Source: Staphylotrichum longicolle
Taxonomy: Eukaryota > Ascomycota > Sordariomycetes > Sordariales > Chaetomiaceae
Direction: 5' to 3'
Assembly: GCA_019096155.1 (NCBI GenBank)
Contig: JAHCVI010000001.1
Location: 9,238,001 to 9,302,000 of the forward strand
DNA: 64,000 nucleotides
Position 1 is the stretch's first letter, and each line of letters opens with the position of its first letter. Made by a program: the position numbers and the translations under genes. Shown here piece after piece: positions 22,334-32,998 of the stretch. The notes beneath the pieces were generated by a model. It ran no database searches, was not told the DNA's origin, and was given only the letters and a program-made list of their open reading frames with translations.

Positions 22334-25314
22334 CTTCACAGTGACTCAGGAAGGTGAAGATCCGGAGTGAAGATGGAGAGTGATATCGAGAGAAGGACCA
22401 GCACAGAGCGGCGGCGTCGCCAGACATATAAATGTCCAGATGGTCTGCAGCTCGAGACGGGTGTAAATGGCGGTTTCCAAATCAGGAGGCTCCATATTCC
22501 CGATCCAGCCACGGACGGCCCGCCTCCGAGCTCCCAAAAGAGGGGTGAGGAGCGTCCAACGCCCGGACTGGATCTTGATTGACCAGAAATTCTCCGATCG
22601 AATTTAGAGCCAGGATTCTCCGGACCAGCTCCCTGGTGTGTGCGGTCTGGGGGAGGAGGATTGCATGACTGCAATTCGCCGCGCACTGCGCCGTGTGCAG
22701 CATGCAAGCGTGATCCCAAATGATTGAACACGCGCCGTGCTCGAGGGACGTCGGGCCTGTGTTCCTGCGCGCTGGTTAGCGTGGCGCCTGGAAACCCCGG
22801 ACGCGAGAGCCCACAGGAGGCAAGGTCTAACGGTTTTTTCTTGACCCTTGAGCTCGTCCTGCGGGAGCGCTCCCGAGCCCCTGGCACAGGCTCGGCTCGA
22901 CGAGTCCAGCACCCGCAGAGCTACCATTGCCCACAGGTCTCCGGCCCTCGCCAAAGGATTCTGCAAGCAGAGAGGCCCAATTGCGCGTGATCTTCCGTGG
23001 CGCTGTGTGGTCTAGCCCCAGTGGGGACCAGCGCCCAGGGCCAAGGGTAACCCCTGGGTCCCATTGCATTCTCGCGCCGTCTGCACGTTTTCGGGTCGCA
23101 CCTCTGCTAGTGCTGCTACCGCGTCCAAACCACAGATCGCCCAACCCGATCGAGCAGTCAGCCCCGCTGGAGGACCGGAGAACTTGGTTTGTGGTTCCGC
23201 TGAGTCGGACCACGACCATCACAAGCCTGCCCGACGTCGTGGAGACGACCACCCACCCCAAGGCCCGCAATCCCCGGATCCCCCCTTCTCGAACCCATGG
23301 GGGAGTGGAGACAGCCTCCGATTCCAGGAAAGCAGCTGCCGTGAGACTTGGCTAGCGAGAGCTGTTGGCGCCCGTCACCCTTGCTCGACCCCAGCGTGGT
23401 TCGGAGGCCTGAAGCAGTCGGCCTGTCTGCCGAGTTCTCGAAGCCAAAAACAGGCTAGACGACCGGGGTTCTTGCGTCTCTCTCTGCCGCTGAAGTGTTT
23501 TTTTCATCGGATCAAACCCTCACTCAGTCCGGCGCTGGCAATGGGATGTGGCTGGATCGCTTGGATCTCGTGGCCCGTTCGAGACCGAGAGATTCAGAGG
23601 CGGTCACGCTTGTTCTGTAGATCTTGAGCCGGACCAGATCCTCAGAGCCGTCACTCTGGGGGCCATGACACGAACTTCCAAGCTGTCATAGGTCAACCCC
23701 GGCCGGTACCTGTTGGCCCCTGGGCGGTGGTTTCCCGTCTCGCCGTCTGGCGCCCCATCCAGGTCTGCAGCTGAGTGGCCCCTGTGTGGAGGTTCGGTTA
23801 CTGGAACCAGTCATCTACAAGGAAGGATGAGAGAACGCCTGCAGACCCCAACGCCACCGTACCGAAATTGCAGAACACCGTACATGGCGATGTGCATCCA
23901 GGGCGGCGAGTTGGAGCTGGTTGACAATCCTCATTGGCTTCCTGCAGCATCCCGCCGGCACGACCGAACCGCGTTGTTCGCTTCTTAGTGTCCTGGAGTC
24001 AGGTCAGTCCATCAGGTGGATGAAGCAGAGTTTGACAGGCAAGTGTCACGGTAGGTGTGGGCCCGGCGCTGCAGTCTGACACAGATCGACCGTGGCAAGC
24101 CGTTCAAAGACGTCGAGATGGGGGAGAATCTCGAACGTCGGGCAAACCGGTGACCACCGGAGCAACACCAACCGCCTGCAAGCAAGCATTCTGGGCCTCG
24201 AGACGGATCTCGATCGACGCTATTACGCTCGCTTGTTTATCGCCACGAATCGAGAAGCTAGGCATCCAGCCGCGTTTGCACTGAAAGCCTGCGCGACCAG
24301 TTGTTTGCTGGATCGGAACGAGGCTCAGTCCTCGACTCTTGAGTGGTCGACAAACACGACGAATCGGACAGGTCATGGCAAGTTTGAAAACCACCCATGT
24401 AACAGAGGAGTGTTCAGCTGAGTCTGAGACCTAGGTCTGTAGTTGGTGGGCATCATCAGCCCACCAGCTTTGAGAAGTATCTCATCATCAACTTTTCCTG
24501 CTGGAGTTTCAGTAGTCCCCAAACGTGCGAGAGACCTACGTTTAACATGCCCTGTGTATGATGCCTTGGCTGAAAACTGGAGTGGTAGCGAGGTGAGAGC
24601 GGAGGGGTCGCAGTCCTGCAATTACCACGTTGAGAAGAACATGCGGGTCGATCAGCCCTGGATGGCAGACCTGAACTGAAAAAGGATTGTTGCGTGCTGC
24701 AGTGGGGAACGAGCAAAGTTGGAAAGCCAGGATTCCATGGATCCATTTGCCGCCAAAACAATAGACCCCGCCAGCTTATCATCGATGTGCGTTTTGAAAG
24801 GGAGGAACGCCTGGGCTCTACTGAAGGGAGCATGGGGAAGGTGCAGTGCCGCCGTTCTCTTGATCATCGCGTCAACTTGCCGGGCAGCGATCTTTGTTCC
24901 CGTACGTTCCTTCCCAGGAAGAGCTGCAGCTTGAACCACCTCATATATGGTCAGAAATTAGGCAACCACCGAAGAAAATCCATTGTCTGAACGCGCAAGT
25001 GTCCATGTGGATGTTTGGGCGCGTCTCTTTCAGGTCTCGTGCTCTTCCAGTTTGTCCCTTTGATACGGCACCATTGAAAAGGGGTCTGGCGCCACTCCCA
25101 AAGCCAAGGCAACGACCTTTGCTCGGCTATCGCCGTCCCGCAGCGCTCATCAACCCCAAAAATCAGGATGCTACCCCATACACGAGACCACTGCGACATT
25201 GTGGCACTATGGCACTGTGACAATGCAGGTGGATTGCATGTCGACGCTGGGAAATGATGCATCTTCAGGGCGCCGGAGAAGCTTTGGAATGCTGCCCAGT
25301 GCTACCAGAACATC
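22334..25314. other. 3-kb intergenic region upstream of the sugar porter
   Basis: No credible gene. Many 60-185-codon open frames occur on both strands of this sequence, overlapping each other and lacking motifs or splice partners. The proximal part is the sugar porter promoter; the distal part is the 3' flank of the enoyl-CoA hydratase-like gene. Confidence 0.5.
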
Positions 25315-26310
25315 TCACAATTTCACAGAGCCGCACCAGACAGCCTCCCTCTTCTCCAGGAACGCATCCATCCCCTCCCTGGCATCCTCACTCTTTGCGT
25401 GCAGCGCCATGACCCTCCCCGCCCACTCGACCGCATCCTGATACCCATCCCCACCGGCCCCCTCGACTTCAGCCCCGTCTGGCCCCTCGAAGTCCCGCCC
25501 CGTCAAGCTCGACTGCGTCCAAAAGGCCCACTTCCCCATGGCGCTCTGCTGCGGAGACATGCCCACCAGCCTCTCCACGGTCCGCTCCACCTCCCGATCC
25601 AACACCCTGACCCGGCTCTCCTGATCCTCTCCACCGTGGACAACCCGGACCACATCCCCCAACTCTGCCGCGGGCACATCCTCGGCGGTCGCCAGCATGC
25701 GAAACGCCCGCGCGTTCCCCAACCGACGGCTGACCGCCGTGACGGGACTCGAGCAAGGCAGCCCCAGCCCAGCTCCAGGCAGCCTAAAGTTGGTGCCGTC
25801 CCCGTGCGCGATGGGCAGATCCGTCGTCAGCGCAAGCTGACACCCTGCGGCGATGGCGTGTCCCGAGATGCGCCCGACCACGAGCGCAGGGCTGCGCCGG
25901 ATGAGCGACATGACCTCGGCGCAAAGCCGGAACGTCTCGGAGATCTGCGTCGGCGGCAGAGCGCGCAGCTCGCGCAGGTCGTGGCCGGAGCAAAACACGG
26001 GCCCCTGGGAGGCGAGCACCAGGACGGAGGGCAGGCCCTCGCGCTCGCGTGCGAAGGCCCGCGCCGAGACGAGCCAGGAGTAGTCGTCGGGCTTGTGGTC
26101 GACAAGATTGGCGTGGGATTGTTCCAATTTGGAAAGAACAGAAGGCTTGAATGGAGGGAGGAAGAGGACCCGGCCCGTGGTGGGCGACGTGTTGGCCTTG
26201 ATGAGTTGGTCCCTCAGGGAGCGGAGCTCGGCCAGGGAGAGGGCGTTTCGCCGCTGTGGCGCGTTAAGCGTGATGTAGGCTACGCGCCGTGGTAGCGCCG
26301 GTAATGACAT
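25315..26310 (-). CDS. Enoyl-CoA hydratase/isomerase family protein (ECHDC3-like)
   Basis: Single-exon crotonase-fold protein of 331 residues. N-terminal strand VAYITLNAPQRRNALSLAEL; first oxyanion-hole segment VFCSGHDLREL (about residue 110); second oxyanion segment GRISGHAIAAGCQLALTTD (about 145-163); then FRLPGAGLGLPCSSPVTAVS and a C-terminal helical trimerisation region. The GHDLRE form resembles enoyl-CoA hydratase domain-containing protein 3, a mitochondrial relative of uncertain activity. No N-terminal targeting extension is seen before the fold, which is unusual for that group. A linker of about 20 residues (GPDGAEVEGAGGDGYQ) is inserted near the C-terminus. Confidence 0.88.
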   Translation of the reverse strand: MSLPALPRRVAYITLNAPQRRNALSLAELRSLRDQLIKANTSPTTGRVLFLPPFKPSVLSKLEQSHANLVDHKPDDYSWLVSARAFAREREGLPSVLVLASQGPVFCSGHDLRELRALPPTQISETFRLCAEVMSLIRRSPALVVGRISGHAIAAGCQLALTTDLPIAHGDGTNFRLPGAGLGLPCSSPVTAVSRRLGNARAFRMLATAEDVPAAELGDVVRVVHGGEDQESRVRVLDREVERTVERLVGMSPQQSAMGKWAFWTQSSLTGRDFEGPDGAEVEGAGGDGYQDAVEWAGRVMALHAKSEDAREGMDAFLEKREAVWCGSVKL

Positions 26311-26727
26311 TGCATTGATGACAGATAAACTCCGTAATAAGTTAGTTTTGGCGGACTGATGGCGTTGCGTGCTCTCCAGACGAGTTGTGTTTTTGTCATG
26401 ATGCGGTTATTGACATCCCAAGAGGGGTAGCCAAGGGGTCACCCCTAACCCTGGTGCCATCTCGGCCGAAGGGAGGATGACATTGAATTTGTTCTCTTGT
26501 CATCAAATGGAAGAGTTTCCAGATGGTGTAAATCAAAAGGTAATGGAAATGTGACCAATTCTCTTCATTACTACTGTCTATCGTCTAAGTGATTGATTAA
26601 AAGGACCCCGAAAGCCCCAACCCAGCAGAACCCGCCGACCCTCTATCAAATTTCTTGATCCCAAATTCCCGCAAGGTCTCTGTCGCTTGCCCCTCCCGGA
26701 GTAAACGTTCGGTGCTGACTTCGGTGG
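26311..26727. other. Intergenic gap between two minus-strand genes
   Basis: Contains the promoter of the enoyl-CoA hydratase-like gene and the 3' end of the amino-acid permease. No further signal. Confidence 0.5.
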
Positions 26728-28984
26728 CTACTCTTGGTAGCGTCTCCGAATCCAGTAAAACGCCAGGCCCAGGGCCCAGAGTCCCAGCAAGACGAACGCC
26801 TGAGCTGGTGCGAATGCCGCTCCCCGGACAACCACAAAACCGCTGACTAGTGCGAAGGTCAGGGGAATCAGTATGAGAGGCTTGTAGGGTCTCTCAAGCT
26901 GGGGCTCACGGAACCGCAGGATGATGGCCCCTAGCACAGTCAAGAAAAAGAAGGTGTACTCTCCAAGCCCGTTGAAGGTCAACAAGGCACGGAAATTTCC
27001 GAGGAGAATGTACACGGCGGAAAGGATGGTGGATAGTATGATTGCGTTGACTGGCGCATCGGATTCGGGTGCTTTCTGGGGGTCGGCCTCTGAGCGTCGT
27101 TGTTCGGTGCCGACTTTGCCCACGACGGCAAGCAGGCGAGGAAGCCAGTTTTGGTTGGCGGCGGCAACCGCCATACGGCCGGCTACGAAGGAGTTGCCGA
27201 GAAGGGAGCCTGCAACGACTAGGCAGATGAAAATGGCCGCCACGATGCCAAACCCAGGGCCGAGGAGACGGGTGATAGCTGTCTATTGATCGTGTTAGCA
27301 AAACGACAGAAACAAACCGCAGCGCCACCATATGTCGGAACGTACAACTGCCACACTGTCCGTAGTCGAGACAACATCCCACGGGAGCAAGATGTAATAA
27401 GCCGCATTCGCCGTCAGGAAGCACAGGATGATGCTGGGAATCGAGGTGTTGATGGCCAGCGGCAGCTGGCGGGCTGGAGCGGAGAGTTCGGCTGAGACGT
27501 AGATTGCCTGAGGAAGCATCAGTCCTTTGCTCTGTCACCTGAGAAACATGCCAGAAGTACCTTGTCCCATCCCGAGTACGCCCACAGGGCGGCGTACAAG
27601 GCAGCTGAGAGGTGCCCAAACATCTCCCATTGTCCCAAGCCGTCCCAATGCGTGATGCTGCCGTCAGGATTGAGGCTGTCGCGGTATCCGAACCATGGTT
27701 TCTTGTTCCAGTCGCGGCCACCGACGTCCCGATTTGGGTCTGCGAGCTGAAGAAAGACGACGACAACCCCGGCCAGGACAATGGCCGCGATGGTGACAAA
27801 CTTTGTAGCGACGAAGAAGTTGTTGAGTCGCGTGCTCGCCTTGGTGCTGATGGAGTTGGCGACACCGATGCAGGCCAAAACGACAATCGAGAGGAGCTTG
27901 TGCTGGATACGGTCCCCCTCGCCCGTCACCCCAGCGGCGGAGTAGATGCTCTCGATGAACACGATGCTCAGGATGGCCAGGGTGGCGGGCATGACGGCAA
28001 CCACCCACGTCCAGGCAGCCAAGAAGCCAAACACATCACCGAAGATGTACTTGAGGTACGGCTGCACACCACCTGCATCTTGTCAGCACCCTGCACTTCT
28101 CAACAACATCCACCTTGGTACCATCCCATCCTTTCATGTTGCTCCGTATACGTACCCTCTCCTGGAATAGCCGTCCCCAGCTCAGCCATGGTGCTCGCCC
28201 CCGTCCAGGCCAGCACGCCGCCAACCAGCCAGACCAGGAGCGCCGCACCGGGCGAGGGGACATTGGTGTCAATGGACCCCGGCGAGGTGAACACGCCACT
28301 GCCAATGACAATGCTGACGACAATGGCGAAGGCCTCGACCGTCCCCAGGTTGCGCAAGAATGTCCCTGCCCCGCCGCCAACAACAACCTCCTCGTTAGCC
28401 CCGGCAGTCACATCCCCGTCCCCAGCAGCCTCCACACAGCGGCCTCCATCATCGACGGCGGTAGCGCCGACCCCGTCGTGCCCCTCCCGAGCTAGCGCCC
28501 CACTAGGCGTTCCCGACAGGAGGGCCGTTCGCTCGGTGGGAGCTGCTCCGTCGTGGAGTGAGCCCGAAATGGCCAAGCGCGATGCTGAATCAGCAGCCAT
28601 GGCAGGGACTGTGCTCCGCTCTTTGGTGCTCACGCTGACCTGAATGCCGGGTTTGCCGTCGTGCTGATCCTTTGCGTCGTCGTTGTCGGCCTCAGGTGAC
28701 AGTGGGCTGGACGGTGAGTGGATGAAGGGGGGAAAAGAGACGAACGATGACTCGGCTAGGGGATGGCGTGGCTCGGATGAGCTTGGCAACGTGACAGCGA
28801 CGCTCGTCCGGTCCCGGCCCACTGCAAGGGGCGGCCCCACAGCGGCACCCGGAAGCACGCCATCGTCCGGGAGGCGGGGTCCACAACTGAAGGCGCGGGA
28901 GCCATGGGACTTGTCGTGAGTTTCGTGGTTGCGAAAATTCGGTGACGACAGCGAGATAGTCGCTCTCCGTTTTGATCGCAACAT
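26728..28984 (-). CDS. LAT-type amino-acid permease (MUP1-like APC transporter)
   Basis: Plasma-membrane amino-acid transporter of 685 residues in four exons: 28156-28984, 27561-28072, 27346-27507 and 26728-27282, with GT-AG introns of 53-83 bp. After a disordered N-terminal tail of about 200 residues comes the APC signature GTVEAFAIVVSIVIGSGVFT and SPGAALLVWLVGGVLAWTGA, followed by AELGTAIPGEGGVQPYLKYI (E/G-rich loop after TM3). Later segments are NSISTKASTRLNNFFVATKF, ALWAYSGWDKAIYVSAEL and LGNFRALLTFNGLGEYTFFF. The TM6 motif AYSGWD and the closing segment place it near L-type exchangers and fungal high-affinity methionine permeases (MUP1/MUP3). Substrate is inferred only. The cytosolic tail is much longer than usual for the family; a later in-frame Met (MAADSASRLAISG) could be the true start. 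Confidence 0.9.
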
Positions 28985-30882
28985 TCTGATTTACCGCCTC
29001 AGAGAGATTGCCATTGATGAGCCATTCAGTTCCGTCGGGCTTTGTTGGTCTGGTGTTTGAGGTGCAAGCTCCTGACTTAGGTAGGAACTCTGACCGTCGA
29101 ATTACAACCTATGATGTGTTCTGCGTTGAAGCAGATTAAGCCCTGGGTTGTGGTTTTGAGAAACACTCGGGAAGTTTAGTTGCGGATTTTTTTCTCTTTT
29201 TTTGGTATCATGATACCATTGGTCTGGTCCGGTTGCCCGGGCACAATCGTCGTTGAGTTGTTGTTGGGTCCTATGCTCGTCGCGGTATCAGTTTCTTTTC
29301 AATCTCGGGTCCGCCAAACACCCCGAGTGACTGCATGTGCCGTACTGCAACATCCTGCATCTTGATTTATCGTTGGTCCGGGTTTAGCGTTCATGAAAGC
29401 ATTGAATTGGTCCTGTCACACACTCTCGAGAACATGAACCGACTGGGAACCGGAGTCAATGATTTTTCAAAATGTAGGTAATGCATGTATCATATATACA
29501 TGTACTATGAATACCTAAGTACGCCGGGTGGTATCTAAACAGTACATATTGATGAGAGGAGACGCCACGTTTTAATATGCAACTTTTTTTTGAACCGGGG
29601 CATAGTTCCAGCTGTCTTGAAACAACAGCGAACACCAAATACCTCTGGTAAGAGTGCTGTTGACTTGGAGTGCTACCTTATGTTTCTTGGTTATTTCATC
29701 AACACCTCAATGAGTTTCCCCAGTCTAGTTCTGGATGACGCGAGTGCCTCTTCGAGCGAGCGTTGTAGGTTACGTGCGTGATAAAAACAGTCCGAATCAA
29801 CGACCGCCCTTCATAAGGTCCGATTTTCCTAACATCCCCGGAGATTGGATTTCGGGGTACCTGGTAAGCGCCAGATCAGATTCAGCTGCAGTTGGATTAC
29901 CTCTGCAGCTGTGTCTCTTTGTCAGGTGCTGCACTACTGGATTGCAAGCACCCATTTTCAAACCCAAGACCACTCATCGGCCTCTCAAGACGCACATATA
30001 GGTGAGTGTGAAGGTAGTTGAGACTGCAGTCACGATCTGCGGTTGAAAGATTGTGGCAGCTTGAAACCTCGACGGACAAACTCATTTAGTGCTGTTTCGA
30101 CACACCACACGAGAGTTCTATTGACGAATGCTCGACAGGCAGGTATAGGTACCTGAGTCACATCCTTTTCCTTGGAGCGCAGAATGCCTCTTTGTTAGCT
30201 ATTTGAGACCCCTTTCCAAGTCTTCAAGTGCAACCGGCGCTTTGTCCCTCAACTTTGGCAGTCCCTCAACTTTGGCAGCCCCTCAACTTTGGCAGCCCCT
30301 CAATCCTCATCATGCCTCTGGGAGATAAATCAACGGCGAGGTTACAATCGTAGATTTCATTGAATACCGCGTCCAAGGACCAACAAAATGCCTACTTCTT
30401 CCTATGTCTTCCAGTTCCTTTTTTAAAACTGAACTTGCTATCGACAACTCATGCTTTGGTGAGAGCTTGGTGCTGAGTTCTTGGTGAGGTTGGATGCGTT
30501 TCGCGAGGCTTGCTCTTCCCATAGCCGATAGGGGTTCCCTTTGCCTATCCCACGCCTTCACACATTCACCACGTTGTCCATCACGTTGGTGCGCAACGTG
30601 CTGGTTTTGTTTTCCTTAGCGCCCTTGGCTGGTCGGCCGGACTTGATTGTTAGGAATCATCTCCATTGTTCCAGATGGCTTCTGGGTCGTTGCTCCACAC
30701 TTGAATCCTTGAAGATCAATGAATCGGCATTCTCGGTCACACGGAAACGTGAGAACGAGACACGATGCCAGGGCACCACCCAATACCTCCCTTAAATAAA
30801 TAGATGAGCTGCACGCTTAATTACGAACGGCAAAAACACCAAAAGCTTATCACCACGGGTCGGTCGTTTGATAGAACTTAAC
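28985..30882. other. Intergenic region, AT-richer, no gene seen
   Basis: Holds the permease promoter and a tandem repeat at 30244-30303. The part near 29450-29600 is AT-rich with many TA steps. Open frames are below 90 codons and unsupported. Confidence 0.5.
30244..30303. repeat. Tandem repeat, 17-bp unit
   Basis: Three near-identical copies of a 17-bp unit (GTCCCTCAACTTTGGCA, with a T-to-C change in the last) followed by a partial fourth copy. Confidence 0.9.
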
Positions 30883-30966
30883 CGCCAACGGCGAGACTCG
30901 AACTCGCAACATTCAGATCTCTTTTTCTTAAAAGTCTGACGCGCTAACCAATTGCGCCACGCCGGC
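30883..30966 (-). tRNA. tRNA-Lys (anticodon UUU) with a 10-nt intron
   Basis: Read on the minus strand, the gene folds as a cloverleaf: acceptor stem GCCGGCG with CGTTGGC (two G-U pairs), discriminator G; D-arm GCGC/GCGC around AATTGGTTA; anticodon stem TCAGA/TCTGA; loop CTTTTA with anticodon TTT. A 10-nt intron (AGAAAAAGAG) sits after position 37, the normal place for nuclear tRNA introns. The T-arm is GCGAG/CTCGC with loop TTCGAGT. CCA is not encoded, as expected in eukaryotes. Confidence 0.93.
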
Positions 30967-32493
30967 TCAGCCCAATGGGTGTGACCCGAATGACGGTTGT
31001 GCTCAGGACGGCTTCTGCAGTCCTCTCATAACCTCCCGAGCAGGAGCCTTACAACGGATCAGGAACCTGTGGCGACAGAGATCGTTTGTCTTCCAGTCCA
31101 CGTTTCAACCTTGGCTTTTTCTTGTACACAGTGGTTGCAAGGATTAATTACGCTCATATTTTCATACATGTCGTCGGTACTCTACAAGCGTGATTGACAC
31201 AGTGCTGTGAGGTGGACACATTACAAGCCGTTAGGAAAGTGGCGATGAAGGCAATGTCTCGGGATGTGAAAGGCAAGAAAACAACAACAGAAAGCCGCAG
31301 AGGGGGCATCACCCTTGAGCTCGCTCAGCGAGCAGAAACACAGCTCGCAGATCCCTCAAGTCGCGGAATCGGGACATTGGCAGGGGTAAGGGGTCTTGCG
31401 GCGCAGCTGAAAAACCACTTGGCACGGGAACTCGCGTGTCAGACGGAGTGACCGCAGGGGCGGCCGGTTGGCAAGGCTGCAGCTGCCCGTTGCGTTGGCC
31501 ACCGGCTGGTCTCACGTCTCACCCAGCCGCAGCCTCAACCACTGACGTCACTCAGGGGGCGTCAGACTGTCCAAGATTCCCCCGGTCTCCTCGTGAACCT
31601 TCCCCGAACCGACATGCAGTGGCAAAGGAAGCTGACTCCACGGAGACAGGTCCGATGCCTCGTCCCATCTCCTGAGCAAAGGGGCAGAGGGGCAGACACA
31701 GAGCCAGGTTGCTGTTCGTCTGGCATTTCGCTTCATTCCCATGGATAAATCAACTCAAACACGTTGTTGAGGTTGCTATCTACTCACACAATCATTTGAA
31801 CGATAGATACTGGTAAACACGGTGAGAAGCTTCCGATTCTTCCCACCTCCCCCTGAACAGCAGCGAAAGCAGGCCCTCCCGTTTAACTCCGGTAACGTGG
31901 TGGTAACACGAATGCCCTCATCCAAAACCCATGTTCCCCGAGTTCGTCCGTCAGTGATCTCATTGCCCTGACCGTAATGATGAAGAGCGTGTAACCCGGG
32001 GTAATTCTTTTCTCTGCCCTCAGAAAACCGTGGAGACCGAGGCGCGCATGGTGGTATAATCGTCTTCCCATCCATATCGAAACAGACTCGCGTGCAAACT
32101 CCAACTCCTGTAAACCCCCCATAAAATCATAAAAGCAAAAACTCCAAAACGATGTGTCGGCGAGTGACCGCCGTGGAAAATGTCGCTGTTGGTAGTTGTC
32201 ATCTGATGCTGATGGTATGCGCTCGACAACTCGATGCGAGATGGCCGCCGACCGTGATAAAGAACAGCCTCGTTGCTGCAGTAGTCGCTGTCACCCCTAA
32301 GCGCAGTCGGTGGAAAGCATCAACATCTGGCAGGGACTCGTCGGACCGAAATGTCGTCGGGTCGTGGAACATTGCCATCGGGGTCCATCCGTAGGCAGGT
32401 GCTGTCGTCCTTCCCCCGAGGATCAACCTCCTTTTCCTTCTCTTCCTCGTCTTCCGCCCCTTCCCGGTGCATACATAGGCGTCGTCCAGACGC
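30967..32493. other. Intergenic, no gene seen
   Basis: Upstream flank of tRNA-Lys and 3' flank of the SCOC gene. No open frame with a signature. Confidence 0.5.
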
Positions 32494-32998
32494 TTACTTT
32501 TTGCTTCGGCTGCTCGACGACGTGATCTTGCTCGTTGACATTAGGTCTCCAATGTATTTTTGTAGGAACCTGTTGTTGTTGTCGAGTTTGTCGTGTTCTT
32601 CCTTTACTGCCTCGATCCGGTTGAAGAGATTGACGAGGGAGTCTTGCAGTGCTTTGGCATGCCTTCGAGCAGCGGTCAGCTGGGCCGTTTTGCAGGGGCA
32701 AGATACATAGTCAGGCGGTTTGCACTCACCTTTGCAGCTCCTCCCTCGCCTCCTTACCGAGCGCCTGTATGTCCTCGCTTGTTCTCCTCGGGCTCATGGC
32801 CCTCACGTCGTCTGGCCCGACTTGCAGTTCGACTGGACCGACTTCTATTGAGTCGCGAGGCACAATCATGGTGCCGCTGCTCTTGCGACTCGGGAGCCTT
32901 GGCCGCAGAGGTTTGGGGGCGTGGAGATCCAACGACGACCCCGATGATGAATCCGACCAGTCCGGACTTTGCGACTTTGACAGATTGGCGTCTCCCAT
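32494..32998 (-). CDS. Short coiled-coil (SCOC/SCOCO) domain protein
   Basis: Small adaptor of 145 residues in two exons (32730-32998 and 32494-32662; intron 67 bp with GTGAGT donor and GAAG acceptor, phase 2). The first 80 residues are Ser/Pro-rich and disordered. The coiled coil starts at SEDIQALGKEAREELQR in exon 1 and runs through HAKALQDSLVNLFNRIEAVK, EEHDKLDNNNRFLQKYIGDL to MSTSKITSSSSRSKK, with heptad Leu/Ile/Val spacing. This EAVKEEHDKL...NRFLQKYI core is diagnostic of the SCOC family, whose animal members bind Arf-like GTPases at the Golgi and act in autophagy regulation. Using an earlier CAG acceptor would give an immediate stop, which fixes the splice site. Confidence 0.88.
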
